Positions 43,402-55,919 are shown, numbered from the stretch's first letter. The stretch is 64,000 nucleotides of DNA from an uncultured Gallionellaceae bacterium (GCA_903847155.1 CAINCU010000028.1:186001-250000), one strand, 5' to 3'. The notes: generated by a model from the sequence alone, not told the origin. A program made the numbers and translations.

Positions 43402-43968
43402 TCACGACGCGCCCCTGCTCGCCTCTAGTTCCAGATGACAAGGCATCAACAATAGATGCGCCAGATGCGCTGGATCATTCGAATGCATATGTTCCGCGAA
43501 TGCCCCCAGCCGCGAATCTTGCGCAGCGGCCAAGGTGTCAATCAGCGCTCTTGCTGCTTCGCGCGGGTTCTGTTCACTTGGCTGATAGCGCGGCCAATCT
43601 TTGTAATGTGATAACAGTTGTTCGCGGTGATCCTGATATATCTGGCAGTTGCGGATGTAATCCAGCTCGGCGTGCTTCGCCTCATTCTCTTTATCAATCT
43701 CGGCATCGGTATTCTTGTAGCGTGCCTTCTCGGCATCGGTCCAATGCGGTTTATCGCCATGCTTTTCGCGCAAGGTCACGAAGGTATTCTTCAACTCAAT
43801 CTGTGAATGCGTGCCCGCGTCCTTGAAGACGTGAACCATATCCTTGCCATGCCCCTCCTTGCCAACGTAGCGCATGCCCTCGATAACTCGCCTAGGATTA
43901 AAGCCGTACTGGCGGGCACAAGCCGCGCGCAGAGTGTCGAAAAGTTCGTCTAACTTTGCAGTGCTCAC
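43402..43968 (-). CDS. Hypothetical helical protein
   Basis: 188 residues, soluble and highly charged, with no signal peptide. KLDELFDTLRAACARQYGFNPRRVIEGMRY opens the protein, and the centre is Lys/Glu/His-rich (KPHWTDAEKARYKNTDAEIDKE). Toward the C-terminus there is a run of Leu/His (SNDPAHLAHLLLMPCHLELE). It contains many potential metal ligands but no recognised motif. It is the gene upstream of the EAL-CZB gene in the same direction, 104 bp away, which may link it to zinc or c-di-GMP signalling (inference). Confidence 0.65.
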   Translation of the reverse strand: MSTAKLDELFDTLRAACARQYGFNPRRVIEGMRYVGKEGHGKDMVHVFKDAGTHSQIELKNTFVTLREKHGDKPHWTDAEKARYKNTDAEIDKENEAKHAELDYIRNCQIYQDHREQLLSHYKDWPRYQPSEQNPREAARALIDTLAAAQDSRLGAFAEHMHSNDPAHLAHLLLMPCHLELEASRGAS

Positions 43969-44296
43969 AGTTCAATCCTTTCGTCAGCTATTGCCGCTAC
44001 GACGGCCAACTAGTTGGTGGAATCATACACCCCACACTTATCAATGCCATCGATAAAAGTCACTTATTAGTAGTCGATCATGGTTGTTTTCGCAAATACC
44101 TGAGCAACACCATACGTTGCGACTGTCAGAGCGTATATCCGCAACCATGACAAGAGCATGAGCTCTATGACCAGATGAAACTGGGCATGTAGCGGGAAAC
44201 CACATTCACAAAAGATCCGCAAGGCAATATTTTAAAAAAATACGGGCGTGCGGAAAAATTACGAAGCCCAAGGTGTATTAATTGTCGCTGAAAACG
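43969..44296. other. Spacer without identifiable features
   Basis: No ORF with coding character, repeat copy or strong hairpin was seen. The base composition becomes AT-rich here and stays so to about 47700. Confidence 0.5.
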
Positions 44297-44515
44297 CTAT
44301 TGCGGATTGCCCGGCTTGCTACAGCGAGATTCCTTAAAAGGTCCCCGAACGATAAACCATGCATCGCCAGGAGAGGTTTGCGCGCACAGGATTGTGTTAT
44401 CAAACTTGTTTTGCCACTTGTACCACGGCGCCCCGGAAGCGAAGGCTACAACACAGACAAGTGCCAGAAATACCAGTGCTGTTATTTTTGATTGCAAAAT
44501 AAATCCATTTACCAA
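44297..44515 (-). CDS. Small membrane-anchored protein
   Basis: Up to 72 residues (start TTG 44515 or 44497; no ATG in frame). One helix, KITALVFLALVCVVAFASG, then a short domain WYKWQNKFDNTILCAQTSPGDAW ... ESRCSKPG. The pattern W-x-x-W, CAQTSPGD-W and a final Cys recurs in small proteobacterial proteins that lack a name. Two Cys residues outside the membrane might pair. It is flanked by spacers on both sides. Confidence 0.5.
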   Translation of the reverse strand: MVNGFILQSKITALVFLALVCVVAFASGAPWYKWQNKFDNTILCAQTSPGDAWFIVRGPFKESRCSKPGNPQ

Positions 44516-44813
44516 TTAGAACTAACCGACAGACGAAAGTTAATTCGCCAAACGCCTGATACGAACGCTCCATAAAGTTTCTCAGTCACGGGCTAGGATA
44601 GCGTGCCATGCAGCGAATCCACTCCGCCCGCAAGACCACGCGGTGTAATGACAGGTGAAGCGCTGGTGGGAGCGGCATATTGTTAACGTTTAGAGAAAGC
44701 CCCATCTTTCATTTTAGACAAGGCTAGCCAATGAATTTTAGCTTTCAATTGGCTACTAATCACCGACACGATATGAAGTTTGTGCGTGCTTCACCTTATA
44801 CAACACCGTTTGT
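44516..44813. other. Spacer without identifiable features
   Basis: About 300 bp between the small membrane protein and the cytochrome gene. Nothing with coding character or a clear palindrome; the downstream end of the cytochrome transcript must lie here. Confidence 0.4.
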
Positions 44814-45164
44814 TTATTGGGCGAGAATCCAGTGCACGAGATTCATTATTTGTTCTTTTGGCATATCCTGAATAGCCTTGTGCAACTCTTTGTGGCCGTC
44901 TCGTAGCTTAACCTTGGGGCTTTCGGTGATTTGCTTATAAATTATTTCCTCAGCATCTTTGTCATTCTTGTATACCTTTGCGACGGAGGCATAGGAAGGG
45001 CCTTCTTTTCTTTTTGACACACCGTGGCATCGCAGACAACTCTTACTTCGCGCCAATTTGATTGCCGCATCGGCATCTACAGGTTCGTCGGCAAAGACAG
45101 AGAAAGTAGCAAACATAGCAAGGATTCCGAACAACAAACTTTTAATGCTTGATCGATTTTTCAT
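44814..45164 (-). CDS. Monohaem cytochrome c
   Basis: 116 residues from ATG 45164 with GGAGG 6 bp upstream (TTG 45176 in the same frame is part of that site). Signal peptide KSLLFGILAMFATFSVFA, then ARSKSCLRCHGVSKRKEGPSY with haem-binding CLRCH (43-47). The distal ligand is probably the Met in the sequence QDMPKEQIMNLVHWIL. Family: class I cytochrome c, possibly c-552 type. It follows the dihaem cytochrome gene by 76 bp in the same direction. Confidence 0.88.
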   Translation of the reverse strand: MKNRSSIKSLLFGILAMFATFSVFADEPVDADAAIKLARSKSCLRCHGVSKRKEGPSYASVAKVYKNDKDAEEIIYKQITESPKVKLRDGHKELHKAIQDMPKEQIMNLVHWILAQ

Positions 45165-45240
45165 TGCATCCTCCAATAAATGTTATGCCTCAATACTTTT
45201 TTAGATTAACTGGAAATCTTGAACATCCCCAATCTACTCT

Positions 45241-45867
45241 TTATTGTATGCTGCCGTAGTAATTGATAAGTGCGTTAATGTCATCCTTGCTGAGTATCTT
45301 AAATCTGTCCTTCATCTTCTTGGGGATGGGGCGCATGTCAGCAAGGAATTCATCGAACGCCTCTCTCAAGTAGAACATCCACTGCCCCCCCGTCATTCCA
45401 GCATCATCACCTGCAACAGTCCCGCTTGCTGTGTGACACGACTCGCAGAGATCATCATGCAAATCTTTACCTTTTTTTGCCAATTCAGGATCAAATATTT
45501 GTTTGGAGCGGACAAATTTCTGCTGAGAAAAATATTCCGCCACCTTAGGTATGTCCTCGTAGTTCACGTTATCGAGTACTAAGCACATACTTGTTGTATT
45601 ACCCTTTAAATTTCCAGACCTGTACACGGTATCCGGACACACTCTTTCCTTATTTTTGTAGGCCTTCATATTGTTGCTCAGAAATTCCACAGAATACCCA
45701 CCAATGATAGGCACAGTTTGGTCGGTACTTGCACCACCTATCCCGTGGCAGTTTGCACAAACTGCGACCACCTTGTTTACATCTACCGCAAATACATTGC
45801 TTGCCAGACCAAGGCTAAATAGGACAGAGCAGAGCAACACTATGTATTCATTTGTTTTTTTCGTCAT
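45241..45867 (-). CDS. Dihaem cytochrome c4-type protein
   Basis: 208 residues with a signal peptide (YIVLLCSVLFSLGLASNVFA) and two haem motifs, CANCH (37-41) and CESCH (about 141-145), one in each half, which is the c4 arrangement. The first half has GIGGASTDQTVPIIGG, the second DDAGMTGGQWMFYLREAF. c4 cytochromes carry electrons to terminal oxidases. It shares direction with 44814 and is divergent from 46456, which may be co-regulated. Confidence 0.9.
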   Translation of the reverse strand: MTKKTNEYIVLLCSVLFSLGLASNVFAVDVNKVVAVCANCHGIGGASTDQTVPIIGGYSVEFLSNNMKAYKNKERVCPDTVYRSGNLKGNTTSMCLVLDNVNYEDIPKVAEYFSQQKFVRSKQIFDPELAKKGKDLHDDLCESCHTASGTVAGDDAGMTGGQWMFYLREAFDEFLADMRPIPKKMKDRFKILSKDDINALINYYGSIQ

Positions 45868-46455
45868 GGTATTTGTAAGTCCCTATTGTCATTAGTACTA
45901 TTATATATATAAACACAAATTTCTTGTCAATGTCTATAACCGCAATTAGGGTAGCGGCATAATCCACAATGGTTATAATCCATAACTCCAAAATGGTTAT
46001 CGCCATTTCAGTCAAAACAAGCTAGGCTATATATTAAATAAGTTTTTGGAGAATGAGTAATCAATTTGTGTCTGCGCATGATTTTGCGCACATGTATATA
46101 CTTAATATATTTAGGCTATGGAAATATGGCGTGAAGGCAACTGCTATTGCTCAACTTTCGTCTACTTAGCCATATACTGTTCGACGAACTCATCCTCCTG
46201 CTGAAACAGGTCACAGTTCTAAGCCTCAGGGACGCTTCAGGAGAAAAATATCAGTGTAAGGAGCAGGGGTAAGTTAAATTGCGTGTGGCGGTGTAAGATG
46301 GCGTTGAGTTTTGATTTAATACAAATACGAGTGTCTCTCACATAGAGACAAGATAATCATCAACGTGATTGCGGTATTTGGATAGTTTGGCCGAATGGCC
46401 TATTATTTCACCTAGAGTGCTTGCGGCAGGAAGTCCTTAAAAATAAAGGAAAATA
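45868..46455. promoter_or_regulatory. Divergent regulatory spacer of the cytochrome cluster
   Basis: 588 bp, strongly AT-rich, with no gene. It includes TTATATATATAAA (45901), two direct repeats (45963-46006), a GCGCA-containing inverted region TGTGTCTGCGCATGATTTTG (46068-46087), a perfect hairpin TGTCTCT-CACAT-AGAGACA (46332-46350) and GGCC-GAAT-GGCC (46390-46401). The length and structure imply regulation beyond a simple promoter. Confidence 0.5.
45963..46006. repeat. Two direct repeats of a CCA-NN-ATGGTTAT unit
   Basis: TCCACAATGGTTATAATCCAT (45963-45983) and TCCAAAATGGTTATCGCCAT (45987-46006) are 24 bp apart start to start. Each has ATGG...CCAT symmetry. Possible operator pair. Confidence 0.6.
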
Positions 46456-47364
46456 ATGATGAAGACGATTAAGAATATTCTTTTGGTAACGATGCTACTA
46501 GTTTGTGCAGGTCAGGCCTTTGCGGCTGATGAAATTCTCAAGCCTTTCATATTGGCATCAAAAGGCCCTGGCGACTTTGAGAAAAAAATTGAATCGACGA
46601 AAGCAGCTTTGGTCGCCAATAGATTTACCGTGGTTGGTGAGTATTCCCCCTATGACGGTGCGGATGTCATTGTTGTGACCAATGATGAGCTAAAGAGTAA
46701 TGCAGCGAAGTCTGAACACGGCGGCTTCGGCGCGATTCAGCGGATTAGCGTTACCGATGTAAAGTTAGATAATGAAATTCAGGTAAGTTACACCAACCCG
46801 GTTTACATGGCCAACGCCTATCGTATGAACGGCAACCTCAAGGACGTGCGTGCAAAACTGAAAAAAGCGTTGGGTAGAGTGCAAGACTTTGGTGCGCAGG
46901 GCATGACCGCAAGGCAGTTGCGCAAATACCAATACATGATCGGCATGGAAGAATTCAATGAGCCCAGTTTGTTGGCCAGTTACGCCAGCCATGATGAGGC
47001 TGTAAAGGCAGTCGAAAAAGGATTGTCGCTTGGCAGGAACGGCCTGACCCAGGTATACCGTGTAAACATACCAGGCAAGCAGGAAGTGGTGTTTGGGGTC
47101 GGCATGAAGGGCGCGACTCAGGCTGAGAAATACGCTGATGACAAATTCATCATGAGCGAAATTGATTTTCGTGATCTCAAGTCTACCGCCCATCTACCTT
47201 ACGAGATACTGGTCTCCGGTAAGGACATCTATGCTCTCTACGCCCGTTTTCGCATCGCTATAAATTTCCCCGATTTAGCAATTGTAAGTAAAAACAGCTT
47301 CATGAATATCATGAATTCTCCGGATGCGATTCGTGAAACATTACAGAAAGCCGTCAGCCCATGA
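46456..47364 (+). CDS. Unknown periplasmic protein, DUF302-like
   Basis: 302 residues from ATG 46456. Signal peptide IKNILLVTMLLVCAGQAFAA. The mature protein seems to have two similar halves: FEKKIESTKAALVANRFTVV with YSPYDGADVIVV, and DEAVKAVEKGLSLGRNGLTQ, each followed by segments like YMANAYRMNGNLKDVRAKL and LPYEILVSGKDIYALYARFR. This resembles DUF302 domains in outline but not clearly. It is divergent from two cytochromes c and may take part in the same electron-transfer or stress function (inference). Confidence 0.65.
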   Translation: MMKTIKNILLVTMLLVCAGQAFAADEILKPFILASKGPGDFEKKIESTKAALVANRFTVVGEYSPYDGADVIVVTNDELKSNAAKSEHGGFGAIQRISVTDVKLDNEIQVSYTNPVYMANAYRMNGNLKDVRAKLKKALGRVQDFGAQGMTARQLRKYQYMIGMEEFNEPSLLASYASHDEAVKAVEKGLSLGRNGLTQVYRVNIPGKQEVVFGVGMKGATQAEKYADDKFIMSEIDFRDLKSTAHLPYEILVSGKDIYALYARFRIAINFPDLAIVSKNSFMNIMNSPDAIRETLQKAVSP

Positions 47365-47700
47365 CATTCTGATGCAGAGTTAAGGGATCCAATAATATTC
47401 AATTATTATTGGATCAGCTTTCCGAATTTTCCAGAATTTTTCTACTGATTTTCTCACGCGCTCAAAATAAGCTGATCTCAAGACGCTGTTGCAGGCAATT
47501 TCTGCTACTTTTCGCAGTGAGTGCGAGAAGGTCGGGGAATTCTTCATAAACCATGCTCGCCGTACTATCAAAAATTATAGTATGTGCATCGTAATTCGTG
47601 GCTATATCTGTTTGTTTACGACATTCCTCTAAGTCAATTGCAAAGATTGTCATACAGGATGCTGTTTCAGCAGCCTAAATGCTGCTATGACCATCCACCC
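47365..47700. other. Spacer after the periplasmic protein gene
   Basis: Contains the terminator-like hairpin at 47385-47415 and two short minus-strand ORFs of about 63 codons without ribosome sites, judged not coding. Nothing else seen. Confidence 0.5.
47385..47415 (+). terminator. AT-rich hairpin, likely terminator
   Basis: GATCCAATAATA and TATTATTGGATC form a perfect 12-bp stem with loop TTCAAT, 20 bp after the stop of the periplasmic gene. The following bases AGCTTTCCGAATTTTTC give only an interrupted T-run. Confidence 0.6.
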
Positions 47701-49155
47701 CTACATCAAAATCACATCGTACTGTTCCTGCGAGTAAAGTGTTTCCACTTGCAGCGAGACCGGTTTGCCGATGAAGTCTGAAAGCTGGGCGAGGCTTTGT
47801 GATTCTTCGTCCAGAAATAAATCTATCACCTGTTGCGAGCCGAGGATGCGGTATTCGCGGGCGTTGAACTGGCGAGCTTCGCGCACGATCTCGCGCAGGA
47901 TCTGGTAACACACGGTTTGCGCAGTTTTCATTTCGCCTCGTCCCTGACAGGTGGGGCATTGCTCGCACAGTATGTGCGCCAGACTTTCACGTGTGCGTTT
48001 GCGTGTCATCTCCACCAAGCCCAGTGCAGAAAAACCGCTTACGCTGATGCGCGTATGGTCATGCGCCAGCATCTTTTTGAATTCCTCCAGCACGGCATCG
48101 CGGTGCTCATGGCTGTCCATGTCGATGAAGTCGCAGATGATGATGCCGCCCAGATTGCGCAGGCGCAATTGGCGTGCGATTACCTGTGCGGCTTCCAGAT
48201 TGGTCTTGAAAATTGTGTCGTCAAAATTTCGCCCGCCAACGAAGCCTCCGGTGTTGACATCGACTGTGGTGAGCGCTTCGGTCTGGTCGATGATGAGGTA
48301 GCCGCCTGATTTTAGGTCGACACGGCGCGATAGCGCGCGCTCGATTTCTTCTTCCACGCTGTGCAGATCGAACAGCGGACGCGCGCCGATGTAATGTTCC
48401 AGCTTGGGCACGGCAGTAGTGATGTAATCATTGGCAAAAGCCACCAGGCGTTCATACGTCCCGCGCGAATCAACCAGAATGCGTGTGGTCTCGTCATGCA
48501 CGCAATCGCGCAGCACGCGCAGGCTGATGTCCAGTTCTTTGTATAGCAGCGCGGGTGCGGCCAGCCGCTGCGATTGCTGTTGCAGTTTGCTCCACAGCTT
48601 GTCGAGATAAGCCACGTCGGCACATAACTCATTATCGCAAGCCGCTTCCGCCATAGTGCGGATGATGTAGCCGCCCTTGTGCTCGGTGGGCAGCAATTGC
48701 TGCAACTGGGCGCGCAGAGTTTCGCGTTCTTCCTCGTTCTCGATGCGCTGCGACACGCCAATGTGCGATTCCTGCGGCAGATACACCAGCAGCCGTCCGG
48801 CGAAGCTCAGTTGCGTGGAGAGACGCGCGCCTTTGGTACCGATGGGGTCTTTGATGACTTGCACCAGCAGGCTCTGTCCCTCGAATAGCACCTTCTCAAT
48901 CGGTTTGGCGGCATCGCCGTTGATGCTGTTCTCCCAGATGTCGGCGACATGAAGAAAGGCCGAGCGCTCCAAGCCGATATCGATGAACGCCGACTGCATG
49001 CCAGGCAACACGCGCTTCACCTTGCCGATATACACGTTACTCACCAAACCGCGTTGACTGGCGCGTTCGATATGCAATTCCTGAACAATACCTTGCTGTA
49101 TCACCGCCACGCGCGTTTCCTGCGGGGTGACGTTAATCAAAATCTCTTCTGTCAT
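47701..49155 (-). CDS. rng: Ribonuclease G
   Basis: 484 residues, no C-terminal scaffold, so RNase G rather than RNase E. An S1 domain starts near residue 38 (GLVSNVYIGKVKRVLPGMQ), catalytic residues lie in TTVDVNTGGFVGGRNFDDTI and GGIIICDFIDMDSHEHR, and the zinc link is CEQCPTCQGRG. It matures 16S rRNA 5' ends and degrades mRNA. Overlaps maf by 4 bp; last gene of nadD-rsfS-rlmH-maf-rng. Confidence 0.97.
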   Translation of the reverse strand: MTEEILINVTPQETRVAVIQQGIVQELHIERASQRGLVSNVYIGKVKRVLPGMQSAFIDIGLERSAFLHVADIWENSINGDAAKPIEKVLFEGQSLLVQVIKDPIGTKGARLSTQLSFAGRLLVYLPQESHIGVSQRIENEEERETLRAQLQQLLPTEHKGGYIIRTMAEAACDNELCADVAYLDKLWSKLQQQSQRLAAPALLYKELDISLRVLRDCVHDETTRILVDSRGTYERLVAFANDYITTAVPKLEHYIGARPLFDLHSVEEEIERALSRRVDLKSGGYLIIDQTEALTTVDVNTGGFVGGRNFDDTIFKTNLEAAQVIARQLRLRNLGGIIICDFIDMDSHEHRDAVLEEFKKMLAHDHTRISVSGFSALGLVEMTRKRTRESLAHILCEQCPTCQGRGEMKTAQTVCYQILREIVREARQFNAREYRILGSQQVIDLFLDEESQSLAQLSDFIGKPVSLQVETLYSQEQYDVILM

Positions 49156-49772
49156 GGTGCGGGGTATCCAAATAGTTTTAATAATTCGATTGTTTCGTAC
49201 AGCGGGAGTCCCATGACTCCGCTATAACTGCCGTCGATGCGCTTTACGAACGCGCCAGCATGGCCTTGGATGCCATAAGCACCCGCCTTATCGTGTGCCT
49301 CACCGGTATGCAGATAACGACTGATTCGTTCTTCACTCAGCGTATCGAAAGTGATAGTGGTAATCGAGAGACGCATTTCCACCCGCTCTCCCAAGGCTAT
49401 TGCCACAGCAGTAAGCACCTGATGCTGCGTTCCTGAAAGCATGTGCAGTATTTCTGCGGCGTGTTTGTGGTTGTCGGGTTTGCCGATGATCTTGCCGTCC
49501 AGCGCGACTGTGGTGTCTGCGGCCAACACTGGGAATGGCGGTAGACTTCGTAGCGCCAAAGTATTCCAACCTACTACTGCTTTTTCGCGGCATACACGTT
49601 GCACATAGTCTGCCGGTATTTCGCCGTCAAGCGGCGTTTCATCCACATCGATCTCGCGCCGCGTATCGTTGCGCAACAGCAACGCCTCGTAACGCACGCC
49701 GACCTGCTTGAGCAGTTCGCGGCGTCGCGGGCTTTGCGAGGCAAGATAGATACGCGAATGTTGGATGGACAT
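49152..49772 (-). CDS. maf: Maf-family nucleotide pyrophosphatase
   Basis: 206 residues, with LASQSPRRRELLKQVG at the N-terminus, AADTTVALDGKIIGKP and the conserved AGAYGIQGHAGAFVKRIDGSY. The QSPRRREL and IDGSY motifs are typical of the YhdE-type dTTP/UTP pyrophosphatase. It removes non-canonical nucleotides or arrests division when overproduced. It sits between rlmH and rng; the stop overlaps rng by 4 bp. Confidence 0.95.
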   Translation of the reverse strand: MSIQHSRIYLASQSPRRRELLKQVGVRYEALLLRNDTRREIDVDETPLDGEIPADYVQRVCREKAVVGWNTLALRSLPPFPVLAADTTVALDGKIIGKPDNHKHAAEILHMLSGTQHQVLTAVAIALGERVEMRLSITTITFDTLSEERISRYLHTGEAHDKAGAYGIQGHAGAFVKRIDGSYSGVMGLPLYETIELLKLFGYPAP

Positions 49773-49775
49773 GAA

Positions 49776-50246
49776 TCAGTCCCGATGATAAGGATGATTG
49801 TGCATCAGGCTATGCGCCCGGTACAACTGCTCCGCCAACAATACGCGCACCATGCCATGCGGCAAAGTGAGAGCAGATAATGCCATCAATTGTTTAGCCT
49901 GCTGCTTGACGGATTCGTGCAGACCGTCTGCACCGCCGATGACGAATGCGACATCGCAACCTTGGCGCATCCAGTCCTGCATCTGTTGTGTGAATTGCTT
50001 GGTAGTGGGTATTGCGCCGTGTTCATCGAGTACGATGCACAGGGCGCCAGTGGGTAGGGCAGCGCGAATACGTTGCGCTTCGGCTTCCATTATCTGCGCG
50101 GCGGTTTTACCGCTGTTGCGCGCTTCCGGCTTGATCTCGATCAGTGAAATCGCGGCCTCGCGCGGCATTCGTTTGGCGTATTCGTTGAAGCCTTCGCTAA
50201 TCCACGATGGCATCTTGTTGCCCACCGCGAGGATCAACAGTTTCAT
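49776..50246 (-). CDS. rlmH: 23S rRNA pseudouridine-1915 N3-methyltransferase RlmH
   Basis: 156 residues from ATG 50246 ([20 protein letters not shown]); the upstream in-frame codons belong to rsfS. SPOUT methyltransferase with the SAM-knot sequence [15 protein letters not shown] and [22 protein letters not shown]. Its start overlaps the rsfS stop by 4 bp and its end is 3 bp before maf. Confidence 0.96.
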   Translation of the reverse strand: MKLLILAVGNKMPSWISEGFNEYAKRMPREAAISLIEIKPEARNSGKTAAQIMEAEAQRIRAALPTGALCIVLDEHGAIPTTKQFTQQMQDWMRQGCDVAFVIGGADGLHESVKQQAKQLMALSALTLPHGMVRVLLAEQLYRAHSLMHNHPYHRD

Positions 50247-50596
50247 TTTGCCACTTTGGCACGCTGCTTGGGTGTCACGCCCCACAGTTCTTCCAGGTTG
50301 TAATAGGCGCGCACCGCAGGCTGCATGATGTGAACTATCACTTCACCCAGATCTACCAACACCCACTCGCCGCCGTCTTCGCCTTCGGTGCTGAGCACTG
50401 TTTCGCCCAGCGCCTTGAGTTTGACCACCACATTACTTGCCAGCGCTTTGGTTTGCCGAGTGGATTGGGCGCTGGCAATGACCATGCGTTCAAATAGCGG
50501 GCTGCGTTTGCTGGTGTCGATGACTTCGATATCGAGAGCTTTGACATCTTCCAGTGCGGCGACGATGGCATTAATTTTTTCTTGTGTGTTTAACAT
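50243..50596 (-). CDS. rsfS: Ribosome silencing factor RsfS
   Basis: 117 residues from ATG 50596 ([20 protein letters not shown]). Binds uL14 and prevents subunit joining in nutrient limitation. Core sequence [20 protein letters not shown] and [18 protein letters not shown] match the Iojap family. The start overlaps the end of nadD by 7 bp, so the longer frame upstream of it is not used. Confidence 0.95.
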   Translation of the reverse strand: MLNTQEKINAIVAALEDVKALDIEVIDTSKRSPLFERMVIASAQSTRQTKALASNVVVKLKALGETVLSTEGEDGGEWVLVDLGEVIVHIMQPAVRAYYNLEELWGVTPKQRAKVAK

Positions 50597-51255
50597 GTGA
50601 GGTAGAGTTGGTGAGTGTGAATAAAATGGGTGACGGCATCCGGCAACAAGTATCTGATGCTTTTCCTTTCCGCACAACGGCGGCGGATGTCGGTAGCGGA
50701 AATTTCCAGAGCGGGCATGTCAGCGACGAAAATTGCGCCGGATGGTGCTTCATGCAATACCCCTGCTCCTGGTGCAAGACGTGCGCGGTATTCGGCCTTC
50801 AGCATGGCATCGGCGTTGTTCATTGCATTGCCCAGCGGCAGACCGCCGGCGCGTTGTAACACAACGATGTGCGCCAACGCAAACAAACGTTTCCATTCAT
50901 GCCATGTGTGCAGTTGCAGAAAGGCATCGCCGCCGAGTATCAGGCACAGCGGCTTTTGCGGGCCGAACTCGGCGCGCAGGGCAGTCAGCGTATCCACGGT
51001 GTAACAAGGATCGGTGCGCGCCACTTCGCGAGCGTCAACCACAAAATCGGGATGACCGTGCAAGGCCAACAGCACCATTTCCAGACGCTGTTTGGCCGAC
51101 GTGCGCGGAGCGGCACGATGCGGCGGCGTGCCACAAGGAATAAAGCGCACTTGTGCCAGATTGCATTGCTCTAGCGCTTCCTGTGCGATGCGAAGATGTC
51201 CATGATGTATGGGATCGAACGTGCCGCCGAGAATGCCGATGGGTGAGAAGCTCAT
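50590..51255 (-). CDS. nadD: Nicotinate-nucleotide adenylyltransferase
   Basis: 221 residues; makes deamido-NAD from nicotinate mononucleotide and ATP. The nucleotidyltransferase signature GGTFDPIHHGHLRIA lies at residues 10-24, with LILGGDAFLQLHTW and the C-terminal ISATDIRRR. First gene of the block nadD-rsfS-rlmH-maf-rng. An inverted repeat (51274-51340) lies upstream, between it and aceF. Confidence 0.96.
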   Translation of the reverse strand: MSFSPIGILGGTFDPIHHGHLRIAQEALEQCNLAQVRFIPCGTPPHRAAPRTSAKQRLEMVLLALHGHPDFVVDAREVARTDPCYTVDTLTALRAEFGPQKPLCLILGGDAFLQLHTWHEWKRLFALAHIVVLQRAGGLPLGNAMNNADAMLKAEYRARLAPGAGVLHEAPSGAIFVADMPALEISATDIRRRCAERKSIRYLLPDAVTHFIHTHQLYLTC

Positions 51256-51273
51256 GTAGCTGAAATCTGAAAA

Positions 51274-51340
51274 TTAGTCACGGATTAACACGTTCAATTG
51301 TCGCATGAATAACGAGGTTATTCGTGAACATCCGTGTTAA
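51274..51340. repeat. Nested inverted repeat, CACGGAT type
   Basis: Outer arms TTAGTCACGGAT (51274-51285) and ATCCGTGTTAA (51330-51340); inner hairpin CATGAATAAC-GAG-GTTATTCGTG (51304-51326). Together they form a cruciform-like element between aceF and nadD that may end aceF transcription; the elements ACACGGAT/ATCCGTG recur as intergenic repeats in many proteobacteria. Confidence 0.6.
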
Positions 51341-51364
51341 GCCGCAGCCAATCTATTTTAAAAA

Positions 51365-52639
51365 TTACAGCGCCAACCTACGCATGTCGGACAGCACATG
51401 CGCGAGGTAAGTGGTAAAGCGCGCGCCTGCTGCGCCATCGATCACGCGGTGATCGTAGGACAGCGACAGCGGCAGCATCAGGCGCGGCACGAATTCGCCA
51501 TCTTTCCACACTGGTTTCATACTGGAACGCGACACGCCGAGAATGGCGACTTCCGGCGCATTAATGATTGGCACGAATGCCGTCCCGCCGATGCCACCCA
51601 AGCTGGAAATGGTGAAACAACCGCCCTGCATTTCGGCTGCGGTAATTTTCTTCGCGCGCGCGCTGATTTCGCCCAATTCTTGCGCTAATTGCACGATGCC
51701 TTTCTGATCCACATCGCGGATCACTGGCACTACCAAGCCCTCCGGTGTATCCACCGCCACGCCGATGTGGATGTATTTTTTCAGGATCAGATTTTCGCCG
51801 CCCGCATCCAGCGAAGCATTGAAATCCGGGAAGTGTTTCAGCGAGATCGCACAAGCCTTGAGGATGAAAGCCAGCGGAGAAATCTTGATGTCCTGCTTGG
51901 CATACTCCGCTCCCAGCTCTTTGCGGAAAGCTTCCAGCTCGCTGATGTCGGCCTCTTCGAATTGCGTGACATGCGGGATAGTCACCCAGTTGCGATGCAG
52001 ATTCGCGCCGGAGATTTTTTTGATGCGTGACAGCGGCTTGGTTTCTATCGCGCCGAATTTGGCAAAATCGATGACCGGCATTTCCAATACTTGCAGGCCG
52101 CCGCCAGAAGCCGGTTTCGCCAGCGATTGTTTGACGAAATTCTGCACATCGTCTTTGGTCACGCGGCCTTTTTCGCCGCTGCCTTTTACTTGCGGCAGGT
52201 TCACGCCCAACTCGCGCGCGAAGCGACGGATGGAGGGGCTGGCATGGGCAGTGCCTGCAGCAGCAACGGCGGGCGCCGCCTGTGCAGCAACCGGGACTGC
52301 TGCAGGCAGCGCTTGGGGCACGGGCGCAACCGGCGCAGCTGCAGCTACTAAAGCAGGCGCAGCGGCAACTGGCGCGGCTACTGGTGCAGCCGTATCCCCG
52401 CTCGCTTCGATCGTCACGATCAACGAGCCTTCCGAAACCTTGTCGCCAACCTTGACCTTCACTTCCTTCACCACACCGGCAAACGGCGCAGGCACATCAA
52501 TGGTCGCCTTGTCGGTTTCCAGCGAGATCAGCGACTGTTCGGCGGATACCGTGTCGCCGGCCTTTACCGCCACTTCGATGATCGCGACATCCTTGAAATT
52601 GCCGATGTCCGGCACCAATACTTGTTTGATTTCTGCCAC
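51365..52639 (-). CDS. aceF: Pyruvate dehydrogenase E2 (dihydrolipoamide acetyltransferase)
   Basis: 424 residues. One N-terminal lipoyl domain with Lys44 in [13 protein letters not shown], an Ala/Pro-rich linker (about 85-125), an E1/E3-binding domain ([19 protein letters not shown]) and the acyltransferase domain with the catalytic His in [16 protein letters not shown]. Most bacterial E2s of this type have one to three lipoyl domains; this has one. It follows aceE by 16 bp. No E3 gene is adjacent, so lipoamide dehydrogenase must come from elsewhere. Confidence 0.96.
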   Translation of the reverse strand: MAEIKQVLVPDIGNFKDVAIIEVAVKAGDTVSAEQSLISLETDKATIDVPAPFAGVVKEVKVKVGDKVSEGSLIVTIEASGDTAAPVAAPVAAAPALVAAAAPVAPVPQALPAAVPVAAQAAPAVAAAGTAHASPSIRRFARELGVNLPQVKGSGEKGRVTKDDVQNFVKQSLAKPASGGGLQVLEMPVIDFAKFGAIETKPLSRIKKISGANLHRNWVTIPHVTQFEEADISELEAFRKELGAEYAKQDIKISPLAFILKACAISLKHFPDFNASLDAGGENLILKKYIHIGVAVDTPEGLVVPVIRDVDQKGIVQLAQELGEISARAKKITAAEMQGGCFTISSLGGIGGTAFVPIINAPEVAILGVSRSSMKPVWKDGEFVPRLMLPLSLSYDHRVIDGAAGARFTTYLAHVLSDMRRLAL

Positions 52640-52655
52640 GCTGTTCTCCTCGCGC

Positions 52656-55319
<2,664 letters not shown>

Positions 55320-55919
55320 TTTTTTTCTCGCTTCCTTGGTTACAACATATCGTTTCGTTTTCTGTTACCAACCATTCCACTTTGCGGTCGGTGCTTTCTT
55401 GCGGAATTTTTTGCACCACTTGCAGCGAGAATGCCGCAGTAACCAAAGGCGGCTGATGCGGCACGCGCGCCAACAGCTTGTCGTAAAAGCCTCCGCCATA
55501 TCCTAGGCGCGCCCCTTCACGGGTAAAGGCCACACCGGGCAGCAGGACGAATTCTAACGCATTCAGCGTTAATACCGCAGTAGATAATTCAACTATTGGC
55601 TCGCGTATCCCATACATTCCGGGTGCTAATTGAGTTTCGGGATTTTCAATCCAATACAGATCAAGCAATTTGGTACTAGGGTTGGCTCTAGGCAGAATCA
55701 GCTTCTTGCCGTCAGCCAGTACCCGCTTTATCCACACATCGCTGGCAAACTCGTTGCCGAAATTCATGTAGCCCAGCACGACATTGGCACGCCGATATTC
55801 CGGCATGGCAAGCAATCGTCCGGTAATCGCCGCACTGTGCTCGGCGCGCACAGCGCAAGGCAACTGCTCGCGACTGGCCAGGACTTGCTGCCTGATAGTT
55901 TGTTTCTGCCCTTGCGTGC

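Noticed and set aside
47462..47653. 63-codon ORF before rng
   Set aside because: Overlaps another frame, lacks a ribosome site and is in an AT-rich spacer.
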